NCBI GenBank assembly: GCA_964448285.1 | Contig: CAYUWG010000011.1 | Coordinates: forward strand, 1 to 64,000 | DNA length: 64,000 bases | DNA from: CAYUWG01 sp964448285 | GTDB lineage: Bacteria; Bacteroidota; Ignavibacteria; SZUA-365 | Direction of reading: 5' to 3' | Shown: one piece after another, positions 17,025-26,586 of the stretch | Layout: every line of letters starts with the position of its first letter | Position numbering within the stretch: the stretch's first letter is position 1 | The notes under the pieces: model-generated | Told to the model about the DNA's origin: nothing | Seen by the model: the letters and a program-made list of their open reading frames with translations, nothing else | Database searches by the model: none | Made by a program: the position numbers and the translations under genes

Positions 17025-18725
17025 TCACTCATTCGATCCAACCTGCTGAGGCCTCGAAGGCGCTTTCGGTTTCCTTGGGAAGAGCGAGTCCATGGATGCG
17101 GCATTGAAAGCGAATAACGCCATAACGACAGAAGATTGCTTCACGTCTTCTTCCTGAATACGATCGAACACGTCCATGTTCGAATGGTGAGTGCGTGTGC
17201 TGTATTCCACCGGATCTTGAATAAATTGAAAACCCGGTAACCCTGCACCATCGAACGGCAAGTGATCTGTTCCTCCGGTATTCTGCAAGGTCAACGTTTG
17301 TGCTGTCGGGTCGGAAAGCTCGGAAAGCCACTGACGAAAAACCGGACGTGCGGCTTCGTTGCCTTGCATATAGACGCCACGAATTCGACCGGTCCCATTG
17401 TCGTAGTTGAAGTAAACGGAAAACCGGTCGTAGGCCGGCGTCGTCTTCAAGTCCGACTCCGCAGAATCTCGGGAAGCGAGATGCTTCGCGACATAAGCGC
17501 GTGAACCGAACAACCCTTGTTCTTCACCGCCCCAGAGCGCAATGCGGATCGTCCTTCTGGGCTTCAGGTTATGGTCCGTTATCAGCTTCCTGATGATCCG
17601 CATCGCTTCCATACACACGGCGGAACCGGCAGCATTGTCCGTCGCACCTGTCCCTGCCTGCCATGAATCGAAGTGTGCGCCGATCATTACAATCTCGTCT
17701 TTCAAATCCGTGCCGGGGATTTCACCGATGATGCTGAATCCCGAGTCCGGATTCGATTCCTGAACGTTGATTCCCATCTCCAATTTCACCGTTTGTCCAT
17801 GCTGAATCATGCGCACCATGCGGTTGTAGTGCTCGGCTGCAAGCGCGACTTGCGGAATGAAATTCTTCGCCTTCGGATCAAAGATGGAAACGCGTTCCTC
17901 TCCTGCCTTCTGCGGAAAAGTCGCCTGCTGGACGAAGATCGTCCCACCGTCACCTCTTCCAACGGTGAGTGCAGCGAGAGCGCCTTCCTGCTGTGTAAAT
18001 AAGAGTTTCTGCGGCCCGACCACTTGTTCGCGAATGAACCGCACGATGCGTGCGCTGTCCGCGTCAGGCATGAATGTTCGAACGAATGCACGTACCGAAT
18101 CCATATTGTCCAATGCCATTCGGGGCGTCTGCCCACCACGACGCCGTTGTCTCTGTGATTCGATTGCTGCAGCATTCGCCATCCTGAGCAAAACCGAATC
18201 CGCATGTCGCCGACCTTCCGGTTCGAAATGAGCCTTAACGTCTGCCGGTTCGTTGATAAGGACGAACTTCCCTTTCAGTTTTCCTTTGAAGCGTTCGAAA
18301 TCATCGAGTGATTGCACATCGAGATAGACCACGTCAGCGACAGCTTTCTTGAGCGATGGCGACCACGCTTTCGGATAGGCAATGAGCGGAGTAGTGAGCG
18401 GTTCAACGATGCGAAGTGTGAAATCCCTCAACGTCCACCCTTTCCCCACTGGGCCGAAACGATCGTAACGGACGTTTTCCAAACCCCATTCGCGAAGCTG
18501 AGAGCCGGCCCAATCGGCAGCCCGTTTATATTCAGGCGACCATGTAAGTCTCGAACCGCAGACATCCGTGAGATAGCTTAGGATGTTCATGACTCGTGAG
18601 TTGTTATATCCCTCGTCCTTGATTTTCTCTACGGCTTTCGTGCCTGACCGCTGCGCAATCGCCGGCGAGTTGATGCTTGTTCCGAAGAAGAGTACCAGGA
18701 TGAGAACAGACGTGAACGATTTCAT
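17025..18725 (-). CDS. secreted M28 family zinc metallopeptidase (carboxypeptidase Q-like)
   Basis: This 566-residue protein has a signal peptide (residues 1-24, SPAIAQ) and a PA-type insert in the N-terminal half (about 115-200). The M28 catalytic domain follows: AHFDSW (first zinc His/Asp, about residue 360), ATDNAAG (bridging Asp), GGEEQGLFGS (catalytic Glu pair) and a final GTDHLPFDGAG (zinc His/Asp). Peptidases of this type release N-terminal amino acids or hydrolyse dipeptides in the periplasm or outside. AAAGGAG nine bases upstream fixes the ATG at 18725. It belongs to the same family as the gene at 25050-26423 but is only distantly similar. Confidence 0.93.
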   Translation of the reverse strand: MKSFTSVLILVLFFGTSINSPAIAQRSGTKAVEKIKDEGYNNSRVMNILSYLTDVCGSRLTWSPEYKRAADWAGSQLREWGLENVRYDRFGPVGKGWTLRDFTLRIVEPLTTPLIAYPKAWSPSLKKAVADVVYLDVQSLDDFERFKGKLKGKFVLINEPADVKAHFEPEGRRHADSVLLRMANAAAIESQRQRRRGGQTPRMALDNMDSVRAFVRTFMPDADSARIVRFIREQVVGPQKLLFTQQEGALAALTVGRGDGGTIFVQQATFPQKAGEERVSIFDPKAKNFIPQVALAAEHYNRMVRMIQHGQTVKLEMGINVQESNPDSGFSIIGEIPGTDLKDEIVMIGAHFDSWQAGTGATDNAAGSAVCMEAMRIIRKLITDHNLKPRRTIRIALWGGEEQGLFGSRAYVAKHLASRDSAESDLKTTPAYDRFSVYFNYDNGTGRIRGVYMQGNEAARPVFRQWLSELSDPTAQTLTLQNTGGTDHLPFDGAGLPGFQFIQDPVEYSTRTHHSNMDVFDRIQEEDVKQSSVVMALFAFNAASMDSLFPRKPKAPSRPQQVGSNE

Positions 18726-18784
18726 TGACGAAGCTCCTTTATTTATTCCGACGCACAATATGAATGATCGAATGAACAAATCCC

Positions 18785-19867
18785 TCATGACAACTGAAGA
18801 CTCTTCCGGTACACTTCGAGAACACGATTCGTCATGTGCTCAAGAGTGAATGAACTTTCGACGGTTGATTTCAAAGTATCTCCGAGGGATTGTCTAAGCG
18901 ATGGATTCGAAGCAAGCCTTTCGATGCTTGCTGCGAGTTCTTCTACGCGACCCGGTTCGACGAGCAGTCCCGTTCGTTCATGTTCAATGACTTCCGGAAT
19001 GCCGTCAACGTTCGAAGCGATTACTGCACATCCGGCAAGACCAGCTTCGAGAAGAATCATCGGCAAGCCTTCGAGTTTCAGTGAGGGAACGAGCAGGATA
19101 TCAGCGAATCCGAAAAGAGAATGGACATCCGCGACGGGACCGAGATAGCATGTCTCAATTCGTGCCTGCTTCAGTGCTTCAATGAACGTATCCCGCAAAG
19201 GTCCATCTCCCGCGACAATGAACTGGAAATCGAGTCGTTCCTTTAAGAGTTTGAGCGCTTCAAAGAGAATCCAAATTCCTTTTTCTCCCACCAGCCTCCC
19301 GCAATACAACAGACTGAGAGAACTGGCTTTCGACTTTTGCAGCATATGAACATGCGGATCATTCGTCACTGATCGGACACGCCTGATACCATTCGGTATG
19401 ACGGTGATGCGTGGCGATTTTCGTGCGTCGCATTTCACCACTGATTCTCTCACAGCTTTGCTGACGACGATAATTTCATCACCAGGGTATTGCGGTAGCC
19501 GCGCACTGCACGGCATTACCTGATGGACGGTGAGAATAAGAGGGACATGCTTTCCAAGCCGTGCGAGTCGCGCTTGATTTGCAGCATAGAAATGATGCGC
19601 ATGAATGATATCGGGAGAGAACGCCCGGAGAAGCTTCCGCAGAGCAAACACTCCGGAAATGAAGCGGTGAATACTCCGTGACGCGTGGCACATCGTTTCT
19701 ATGACGAAGCCGTTCAAATCATCTATCACTGTCGCCGTTGCATCACCGCCACCCGTGCCGATTCGCACGTCGTGACCTTTCGAAAGAAGCTCTTCACTCA
19801 GCAGCCGAACGTGCTTCGAACAGCCATCAACGACGTTGTATGTATCGATAAGCTGAAGAACTTTCAT
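18785..19867 (-). CDS. glycosyltransferase family 4 protein
   Basis: This 360-residue GT-B fold retaining glycosyltransferase has an N-terminal acceptor domain with HAHHFYAAN, a C-terminal GT1 domain with VIPNGIRRV, and a donor-binding loop EGLPMILLEAGLAGC that contains the E-x7-E nucleotide-sugar motif. It probably adds a sugar to a lipid-linked glycan at the inner face of the cytoplasmic membrane. It is the last gene of a minus-strand polysaccharide group that includes a second GT4, a flippase and a mutase-like flavoprotein, although 140 bases separate it from the second GT4. Donor and acceptor cannot be read from the sequence. Confidence 0.9.
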   Translation of the reverse strand: MKVLQLIDTYNVVDGCSKHVRLLSEELLSKGHDVRIGTGGGDATATVIDDLNGFVIETMCHASRSIHRFISGVFALRKLLRAFSPDIIHAHHFYAANQARLARLGKHVPLILTVHQVMPCSARLPQYPGDEIIVVSKAVRESVVKCDARKSPRITVIPNGIRRVRSVTNDPHVHMLQKSKASSLSLLYCGRLVGEKGIWILFEALKLLKERLDFQFIVAGDGPLRDTFIEALKQARIETCYLGPVADVHSLFGFADILLVPSLKLEGLPMILLEAGLAGCAVIASNVDGIPEVIEHERTGLLVEPGRVEELAASIERLASNPSLRQSLGDTLKSTVESSFTLEHMTNRVLEVYRKSLQLS

Positions 19868-19918
19868 GCGCGGTCTCTGTTGCCGCAGTCTCTGGAAGAT
19901 GAGTGAATGGATCGCAAC

Positions 19919-19946
19919 GCCCTTTCTCTTTTTGAGAGAAAAGGCC
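19919..19946. repeat. hairpin between the two glycosyltransferase genes
   Basis: The segment has CCTTTCTC and GAGAgAAAAGG arms around a T-rich loop. On the minus strand no T-tract follows, so termination is doubtful. Confidence 0.3.
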
Positions 19947-20007
19947 CGGGGGTGAATTCATGTTCGCAGTCAAATCCAAATACTCGCATAGCCTCATGTC
20001 ATCCTAT

Positions 20008-21144
20008 TCAGGATGCCTTAATTAAAAGCGGTCGAAGTTTTTCCGTCACCGATTCAGCGCTTGCATATTCTTTGATGAACCTCTGCGCCCTTTCGCCAAC
20101 GAGAGGAAGTATCTCCTTATTCTTCTGCAAACGATTGATGACTTCGGCGATCGATCCTGCATCGGCTTTCTTTATGAGCCAGCCGGTTTCGTTTTCATGG
20201 ACGACATCGGGCAAGCCGCCACTATCCGTCGCAATCACGGGTAAACCTGCATTCATCGCCTCCAGCACGACAAGCGGAAGGCCGTCGTACAGAGCAGGGT
20301 GCAGGAAGACGTCCATCGAAGCGAATGCCGTCAGCAATTCCTCTCTCGATGTTTTCCCATGGAACGTCACCGATGAATCGATGCCAAGCTCGTGAACCAA
20401 CGTCTCCAGATTCGGACGATAGCTCCCGTCTCCAAATACGTGTAAATGGCAATCCGTCAAGTCCTTCATTGCCCGCACTGCATAACTGAACCCTTTCGTT
20501 TCTACGCCATGCTCGACAACCATTCGCCCTGCGCAAGCAATATGCAGCGTGTCGCCGGAGCCGATTCTCCGTTGGCGTTCGCGTTCATTTCCTTCAACGA
20601 TATTGGGGACGACGTGCACCGGTATATCGTGCTTGCATGATTGAAGGAATGCCTGATAAAACCGGTTTGTCGTCATTGTCGCATCGTTCATCTTCATGGC
20701 GATTCCGTTCAGTCGTTTGCGGAGTTTCTTGTGTTCCGCATGTTGGACGTCGTCAGGTCCATGTGCGTAAGTAAGTGACGTTGCTCCGGTGAGACGCGCT
20801 GCAAGCGCACCGGCAATTCCGAGATCGAACACCCGTTGCGAGATGATCGCGTCCGGCTTCAGTTTCATCACGACACGGATGAACTGAAACAGACAGTATG
20901 CGCTTCGGAGTGATTGACGAAGCGGTCTGTCCTCCGGAATGCCCGTGTACTTGATCCGATAGATCGGAAAATTTTCGTAGTGCTCGAATCGTAGAGGTTT
21001 TTCCCACGGCCACCATGAAACGCATGCAACGACGCCGACCTCAGCGTTCAGTTGATCACGCATTGCGCGGCACAACGCAAGCGAAGCATTTCCGACTCCG
21101 CCGTTGATCGGGTAGAATTCATATGTCAGAAGAAGGACGCGCAT
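20008..21144 (-). CDS. glycosyltransferase family 4 protein
   Basis: This 378-residue GT-B glycosyltransferase opens with VLLLTYEFYPINGGVGNASL, the typical family 4 glycine-rich acceptor loop. The C-terminal domain contains LHPALYDGLPLVVLEAMNAG, whose Glu residues bind the nucleotide sugar. It lies directly downstream of the flippase gene on the minus strand (stop of the flippase and this ATG are adjacent), so both belong to one transcript for surface polysaccharide assembly. Specificity is unknown. Confidence 0.9.
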   Translation of the reverse strand: MRVLLLTYEFYPINGGVGNASLALCRAMRDQLNAEVGVVACVSWWPWEKPLRFEHYENFPIYRIKYTGIPEDRPLRQSLRSAYCLFQFIRVVMKLKPDAIISQRVFDLGIAGALAARLTGATSLTYAHGPDDVQHAEHKKLRKRLNGIAMKMNDATMTTNRFYQAFLQSCKHDIPVHVVPNIVEGNERERQRRIGSGDTLHIACAGRMVVEHGVETKGFSYAVRAMKDLTDCHLHVFGDGSYRPNLETLVHELGIDSSVTFHGKTSREELLTAFASMDVFLHPALYDGLPLVVLEAMNAGLPVIATDSGGLPDVVHENETGWLIKKADAGSIAEVINRLQKNKEILPLVGERAQRFIKEYASAESVTEKLRPLLIKAS

Positions 21145-22413
21145 TCAATGGTGAACTTCGCGATTTCGCTCTTTCAGATAAACAGCCCATGCGCTCGCAA
21201 ACACGCACAACTCCGTGAGCAAAACGGAAAGAGCCATTCCATCGTGACGGCCATCGTAATATCCGACGGCAACAACAGTCACGAGTAAACCAAGAGCGCT
21301 GCAACGAAACGTGATGCGCGACCACGTTCGATCGTGACCATACCCGATAAGATAGAGGTTTGCGTAGATCATAACGCCCGCTGTGATAAGCGGAAGAAAA
21401 GAAAATAGGCGAAACGTCGGAACGCTCGAATGAAATGAATCACCGAGAAGTGCGAGTACGATTGGCTCTGCAAAAGAGAACATAACAGCGGTGCAGAGCA
21501 TCGCAACGAAAAGGAAGCCTCGACCCGCGCGTTGGAGCAGTTGATCCGCAGAGTGACGGTCACGCTCTCGCATCGCTGAGAGCTTCGGAAGGACTGACTG
21601 CACCGCGGTGTTGAACAGACCCGTCACCGCTCGCGCTATGCGTTCGACACCGCCATATAATCCGACAACGAATGGCGACGTGAATGCACCGAGCAGAACC
21701 ACAGTGCTTGTCGTGTAGAGACTGATCGCGACCCACGAACGGAACACGGCAAACCCTTCAATGAGGAATGTTCGAATCTCTTCGAACGACGGCCTCTTTG
21801 GTTTGAGATGCTCTTCATGCATTTCAATGGTAAGAGCAATACTGCCGATTACGATTTGAACGAGCGCATAGACGAGTGGCACGAAAACGTAGTCTTGCGC
21901 TTCGTGGATGAAGAGAAGGAGACCGCCAAGCGATAGCACACGCACGAAGGTTAATACGATCGCAAATCGCTGAATCTTTTCGAAACCCGTGAAGAGAAAT
22001 TCACTGAGCAGATTCGTTCCAATGACACCCATGAACGTGAATAAAAACAGAGGCACTTCACTCCGGAGCGAAGGAACGAGGAACAACACACACGTGAAGA
22101 CAACCAGACAGAGAACGAACAGCAAAGCCTTTGCCCCATAGACCACTCCAAGATATCGATTGATCCATTGAACGCTTTCCCTGTTGCGCGCGATTTCTCT
22201 TGGAGCGACGTAAAGCAATCCATAATCCGTGACAAGGACAACGTATTGAACAACCGCTTGCGCGAACACGACGAGTCCGAACTTTTCCACGCCCAGCACT
22301 CGAACGAGATAGGGAACGGTGACAAGGGGAATCGCTAAGGAAAGAATCTGCGCAGCGAATGAACTAAGGATGTTGCCCGTCAGAGAAGGTCGCCACATGT
22401 GATTGCGAGACAT
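21145..22413 (-). CDS. polysaccharide flippase (Wzx/RfbX-like, MOP superfamily)
   Basis: This integral membrane protein of about 422 residues has 12-14 hydrophobic helices; the N-terminal signature LVTVPYLVRVLGVEKFGLVV is characteristic of O-antigen/exopolysaccharide flippases. It would turn lipid-linked oligosaccharides across the inner membrane. The ATG at 22413 is two bases after the stop of the flavoprotein gene; a TTG two codons earlier is possible. Its neighbours, two GT4 enzymes and a mutase-like flavoprotein, support the role. No Wzy polymerase or Wzz regulator was recognised here. Confidence 0.9.
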   Translation of the reverse strand: MSRNHMWRPSLTGNILSSFAAQILSLAIPLVTVPYLVRVLGVEKFGLVVFAQAVVQYVVLVTDYGLLYVAPREIARNRESVQWINRYLGVVYGAKALLFVLCLVVFTCVLFLVPSLRSEVPLFLFTFMGVIGTNLLSEFLFTGFEKIQRFAIVLTFVRVLSLGGLLLFIHEAQDYVFVPLVYALVQIVIGSIALTIEMHEEHLKPKRPSFEEIRTFLIEGFAVFRSWVAISLYTTSTVVLLGAFTSPFVVGLYGGVERIARAVTGLFNTAVQSVLPKLSAMRERDRHSADQLLQRAGRGFLFVAMLCTAVMFSFAEPIVLALLGDSFHSSVPTFRLFSFLPLITAGVMIYANLYLIGYGHDRTWSRITFRCSALGLLVTVVAVGYYDGRHDGMALSVLLTELCVFASAWAVYLKERNREVHH

Positions 22414-22415
22414 TC

Positions 22416-23762
22416 TCAAAGCGGTCGGCGGAGTTTGCGGTCATGTGCCGCATCGGAGACGCGTGTTGAAACGAAGCGCTCGCCTGCGACGAGTCCTTCC
22501 CGAATCGATTCCGCGATGCCTTGAAAATGCCAGCGACCGTACCTGCCGATTTGCTGAATGTCGTACTGTGCGAGGAGTTCGAGCGATTCTTCCACCCATC
22601 GCGATTCCGGATAACGCCAAGTGTAAGCAACGTCAATCCATGTCGGATCGGCCACGAGCACATCACCGATGAATCCCCAGTCCTGCAACTCTTCGATCAT
22701 CGAAGTCCATCGTGCTGAAAGTGCCGGACTATCCGGTTTTTCTCCGTAGCGATATGCTGTCTCAACGTAAATCGAAACTGTTTCATCACGCTTGTCTGAA
22801 GGCAGAAAATTTGGTTCGACGTTACTGTAAAATCCGACGCGGTGAAAACCGCTTTTACTTTGTGGAACATAAAGCCAATGGTACGATGGACACCGTGGGC
22901 CTTTGATTGCGCCGAGATTGAGTACTAGTACCGAGGTGCATGGATCGGGCGCCGATGCGGTATCCAATCCCGTTAGCTCGATCATTCTATTGAGAGGGAG
23001 AGTCGAAAGCAAGGCGCGATAAGGTTGAGACGACCCATCGGCGAATGTTATCCTTTTTGCTTTAACGTCAATGTGCTCTATTTGCTTTCCATACTCGATT
23101 CTCGATCGTGAAGCCAATGATTGAATGGCAGAGCCAAGCCCGTTCTCAGGATAAACGAATCGAACATTGTATCCGGCATCGATGAACTCACCACGAAATC
23201 CTGCCTGCACCGCTTCACGATCTAAGGGTGATTTGTACTGATCCTGCGGACTGATGTGGTGGTAGAAGCCGGCAGTGTAGCGTTCATGAAACGGGAAGAA
23301 GAACAAGTCACAGAGCGTTCTTCCGAAGACCTTGAGCAACATATCGCTCATGGTCTTCGGCTGACCGGGTGGTGGATTGAGTATCTCCTCAAGAGCGTCA
23401 CGACGAAGTTCTTCCGGAAGCTTATGAAGATGGTATTGAAGCGGGTAGGGAACGTACAGGTCGAGCTGAGGCAAATACACCGCAGATATCCTCTCGTACT
23501 CCTTAAGCCTTGTTACCGCAGCAAGAACGGCGAGCGACGCAGTGCTGCCACCGAAGATCCAGTGCCCTCCGCCTGTTTCGAAACGAAAGTCATCCTCGGC
23601 TGGGGCGCGCTGATGTCTCCTCGTGGACTCACCTTCGTGCAGATAATATGACGTGCAAATTCCACCGGGCGTCTGCGCTGATTCGAACGCCTTCAGTCCG
23701 CTTGCGAAAGATGCTGCAACTCCGGTTACACCTGCACCGAGTATGAATACACCATCGCTCAC
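22416..23762 (-). CDS. FAD-dependent oxidoreductase, UDP-galactopyranose mutase/protoporphyrinogen oxidase-like
   Basis: This 448-residue protein starts at once with a Rossmann FAD-binding fold (FILGAGVTGVAASFA), followed by a glycine-rich GGGHWIFGG loop. The QYHLHKLP and FFFPFHERYTAGF segments match the 'NAD(P)-binding amine-oxidase/UGM-like' flavoproteins found in polysaccharide clusters. A UDP-galactopyranose mutase-like role, giving a furanose sugar, is inferred from context; PgoX-like oxidase chemistry remains possible. The start is GTG at 23760-23762, overlapping the stop of the DUF5103 gene (GTGA), so the two are coupled. Confidence 0.75.
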   Translation of the reverse strand: MSDGVFILGAGVTGVAASFASGLKAFESAQTPGGICTSYYLHEGESTRRHQRAPAEDDFRFETGGGHWIFGGSTASLAVLAAVTRLKEYERISAVYLPQLDLYVPYPLQYHLHKLPEELRRDALEEILNPPPGQPKTMSDMLLKVFGRTLCDLFFFPFHERYTAGFYHHISPQDQYKSPLDREAVQAGFRGEFIDAGYNVRFVYPENGLGSAIQSLASRSRIEYGKQIEHIDVKAKRITFADGSSQPYRALLSTLPLNRMIELTGLDTASAPDPCTSVLVLNLGAIKGPRCPSYHWLYVPQSKSGFHRVGFYSNVEPNFLPSDKRDETVSIYVETAYRYGEKPDSPALSARWTSMIEELQDWGFIGDVLVADPTWIDVAYTWRYPESRWVEESLELLAQYDIQQIGRYGRWHFQGIAESIREGLVAGERFVSTRVSDAAHDRKLRRPL

Positions 23763-25087
23763 CGGACATCAACCGAATAACGCCGGGTAAACCCGACAGC
23801 TTGCGTGAAGCCTCCGTACTGTGGATCGGTGTAGTACACAATGGCCCAATACTCATTCGATGTTTCCCAGAAATTATTCTCAAGCTCTATCCAGTTCGCG
23901 GAAGAGACGAATCGTTTTTCGTGATCGTATTGCCCGGTGACATACTGGTAATCGTGAAAGCCACGGAACAGATATTTCTCCAGCTTATAGCTTTTCGATT
24001 TTGAATCATAGACCATCTTGTCCTCAAGTTGAGGGTCCCACTGGTTGAACTGCCCTGCAACGAACACGTCCCGGTTTTGCAGTTGATCGAGGAGCAGTTC
24101 GAAGCGCACACATAAGTAGTCCGCATCCCACGCACCCACAGTAGAAAGTTGACAAGCGCCAAAGAGGATCATCTGGTCGCTTCCGTACTTCATTCGTGAC
24201 TGGTCAGGTCCTTCCGGTCTCAGTGCAACGTAGCCTGTGGGATACTGTGTTGGACTGCGAAGGTCGAGAAACCGATATCCGTTTCCGGGCGCCATGTTGA
24301 GATAGGTGAACGTTTTCTCGCTGCGGCCCAAACCGTCGAACCGTGTATTGGACTCGAAGCGGTCCGTTGTCACCCGGTATGAATCGAAGATGTGACGGTT
24401 CTTATAGAAATCCACCGTTGTGACGTAGTCCGCGATCAATCCGTCCGGAACATTCAATCGAAGGTCGAGACGGTGAACGCGATTTGCGGGCGGTGCGAAC
24501 TCGGACCAGTAATCATTCTGTACGGAGAGATCAAGTGCGAGGCGGTTGTCGATGACGATGAACCGTCCGGATGCATACGCCTTCGAGTGATCATATTCAT
24601 CGACAATCTCGAAGAGCCAATTGCCTGAGTGGAGGAAACGCACGAATGGGTGTTCGGGAGAAGGAAAGGAGTTTAGAAAGCGCCACGTCACTTGCTTCGC
24701 GGATTCCTGAGCTTTCTGGTAAAAGAGCGAACGCGAGTAGGTGTAAAAATCATCGCGAAAAAACGGGTCATCATCGATGTTCCAATTCATGTCACAATGA
24801 TAGAAGCGAATCGCCAGTCTCGGCGGCGTGCGTTCGTTAACATCGAACTGGATGGTAATGTGCGGGTACCGCAGAGAGTCGTCGGTGAACCCTCTACGCA
24901 CGATGACGGGGAGATTCGTTTGTTCGTTGCCGCCATAGACAAGCAAACCGCGGATGAACGGAAGTGCTTGGCATTCCTCCTGTCCGGAAACAGACAGAGG
25001 AATCATCACCATTACCAGAAATATAATGGCGAAAGAAAGCCTGGTTTTCTTATCGTGGTAAAGGAGCGTGTAGGTCAGCGATAACAT
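23759..25087 (-). CDS. type IX secretion system plug-type protein (DUF5103)
   Basis: This 442-residue secreted protein has a signal peptide at about residues 17-35 (LSFAIIFLVMVMIPLSVSGQ). The body matches DUF5103: RFYHCDMNW at about residue 94, then NSFPSPEHPFVRFLHSGNW, RFDGLGRSEKTFTYLN, and a C-terminal carbohydrate-module-like region VFVAGQFNQWD. In Flavobacterium a DUF5103 protein (PlugA) closes the periplasmic side of the SprA translocon pore. No other core T9SS gene (sprA, gldK-N, porV) is in the window. Its start lies 38 bases inside the preceding peptidase gene. Its company with polysaccharide genes may be chance. Confidence 0.85.
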   Translation of the reverse strand: MLSLTYTLLYHDKKTRLSFAIIFLVMVMIPLSVSGQEECQALPFIRGLLVYGGNEQTNLPVIVRRGFTDDSLRYPHITIQFDVNERTPPRLAIRFYHCDMNWNIDDDPFFRDDFYTYSRSLFYQKAQESAKQVTWRFLNSFPSPEHPFVRFLHSGNWLFEIVDEYDHSKAYASGRFIVIDNRLALDLSVQNDYWSEFAPPANRVHRLDLRLNVPDGLIADYVTTVDFYKNRHIFDSYRVTTDRFESNTRFDGLGRSEKTFTYLNMAPGNGYRFLDLRSPTQYPTGYVALRPEGPDQSRMKYGSDQMILFGACQLSTVGAWDADYLCVRFELLLDQLQNRDVFVAGQFNQWDPQLEDKMVYDSKSKSYKLEKYLFRGFHDYQYVTGQYDHEKRFVSSANWIELENNFWETSNEYWAIVYYTDPQYGGFTQAVGFTRRYSVDVR

Positions 25088-26423
25088 AGCACATCACAGC
25101 CAGTGCGGCCGCACAAAGATTGAGATCCTTTCTATCGATTTTGTCCACGGTATCGGCATCGGTATGATGATACCAAAAATAGCGATCGCCAGCGACACGT
25201 AATCCCATCCCGGGTACGCCTTTACGCATGAGCGTTCCGATATCAGCGCCGCCGCCGCCTTTCGTGATTTCATGAGCCTCGATAGGTTGAAGTAAACTTC
25301 CAACAGCCTTAACGATGGCATACGCACTATCACTACCACCGAATCCAAATCCCAAAGGTTTGAAAGTGCCTGCATCCGCTTCAATGGCCAAGGTGTGTTT
25401 ATCTATCTGGTTTTTCACACTGTCGGCATAAGTCGTCGCGCCTCGCAGTCCGTTTTCCTCGTTAGTCCAGAGAACAAGGCGAATCGTTCTCTTCGGACGC
25501 AGGCCTAACGTATGAATGAGTCGAAGAGCCTGCCATGCTGCAACACAACTCCCGGCATCGTCGTGCGCACCTTGTCCGACATCCCATGAATCGATATGCC
25601 CGCCGGCCACGACGACCTGGTCGGGAAACTCCGAGCCAACGATCTCTGCGATAACGTTTCGCGAAAGAGCATCCGGCTCGGTGCGCGCCTCCATCGAAAG
25701 ATGCACCACGATTTTTTCCCCGCGTTCCTGCATGCGAGCAAGCATGGCTGCATCTTCCGACGTGATCGCGGCATGTGGGATTTTCGCAATAGAATCGTTG
25801 TATCGCATCGCTCCCGTATGGGGTGTTTGCATTGAAAAAGTGCCCACCGAACGAATCAGGCTTGCTACAGCGCCATGCCGCGCGGCACTGATCGCGCCGA
25901 TACTGCGATACTGAACCGTTTCACCATAGGTTGTGAACGGTACGTTATATAAGACGATCTTTCCCTTCACTTCGGCTGATCGACGGCTGAGTTCATCGAA
26001 ATCTCGCACAACGATCACTTCGGCCTTCACGCCGCCATGAGGTGTTGCGATACTTCCGCCAAGTCCGAGAAGTGGAAGGTTCTTCCCCCTGGGTTCGAGC
26101 AGTGTGAGTTGTTCCTTCCCACGAACCCATTTGGGAACGAGAACCGGTTGCCCGGTCACGTTTTGAAGTCCGTCACTTTTTAGTCTTTCTAAAATCCAAT
26201 CGATTGCTTTTTCGAGGTTTTCGCTTCCACTGAATCTGTGCCCGAAACGGTCACACAGTTCTTCTAACCGTCCAAATGCGACGGAATCAGATAATGCAGC
26301 CTCAATGATTTGCGTTGAAATTCCACGATACCGAAGCAGGATTGTCGATGAATCGGACTGAGCATTCGCATTGCTCAGGATGCAAACAGCGATGAGGAGA
26401 AGGGAGGATAGGTTTTTGAACAT
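25050..26423 (-). CDS. secreted M28 family metallopeptidase (carboxypeptidase Q-like)
   Basis: This 457-residue protein has a signal peptide (MFKNLSSLLLIAVCILSNANAQ cleaved near residue 22) and a PA domain at about 125-230. The M28 domain carries AGGHIDSWDVG (zinc ligands), AHDDAGSCVAAW (bridging Asp), NEENGLRGATTYAD (catalytic Glu) and a closing YHHTDADTVDKID with the last zinc His. It resembles plasma glutamate carboxypeptidase, so extracytoplasmic dipeptide hydrolysis is likely. It is first gene of the minus-strand group that continues with the T9SS plug protein, and has a near-consensus promoter directly upstream. Confidence 0.93.
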   Translation of the reverse strand: MFKNLSSLLLIAVCILSNANAQSDSSTILLRYRGISTQIIEAALSDSVAFGRLEELCDRFGHRFSGSENLEKAIDWILERLKSDGLQNVTGQPVLVPKWVRGKEQLTLLEPRGKNLPLLGLGGSIATPHGGVKAEVIVVRDFDELSRRSAEVKGKIVLYNVPFTTYGETVQYRSIGAISAARHGAVASLIRSVGTFSMQTPHTGAMRYNDSIAKIPHAAITSEDAAMLARMQERGEKIVVHLSMEARTEPDALSRNVIAEIVGSEFPDQVVVAGGHIDSWDVGQGAHDDAGSCVAAWQALRLIHTLGLRPKRTIRLVLWTNEENGLRGATTYADSVKNQIDKHTLAIEADAGTFKPLGFGFGGSDSAYAIVKAVGSLLQPIEAHEITKGGGGADIGTLMRKGVPGMGLRVAGDRYFWYHHTDADTVDKIDRKDLNLCAAALAVMCYVIADLHAPLPR

Positions 26424-26448
26424 GTGTTGTCTTTGTTAAAAAGTTCGA

Positions 26449-26478
26449 AAAACATAGCCTTTTTCAACAATCATCCAA
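26449..26478 (-). promoter_or_regulatory. Bacteroidota-type promoter for the M28 peptidase group
   Basis: On the minus strand TTG (plus coordinates 26476-26478) is followed after 19 bases by TATGTTTT (26449-26456), one mismatch to TAnnTTTG. It lies 26 bases before the peptidase ATG. Confidence 0.55.
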
Positions 26479-26551
26479 AAACGGATTACTTCTCTCTTCC
26501 ATTCGTTATGGACAAAAGCAAGAAAAAAATTTGGAATTCTTGAAAAAATCC

Positions 26552-26580
26552 TTGACTGAAACGAAGAAGTCCTGTATTAT
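26552..26580 (+). promoter_or_regulatory. strong promoter for the structured leader and tandem CPPFC genes
   Basis: TTGACT (26552-26557) and TATTAT (26575-26580) are separated by exactly 17 bases, a near-perfect -35/-10 pair. TTG to TA spacing of 20 also suits the Bacteroidota layout, though the TTTG part is absent. Transcription would begin near 26586-26589, exactly where the first paired arm of the leader starts. Confidence 0.7.
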
Positions 26581-26586
26581 GCAACC

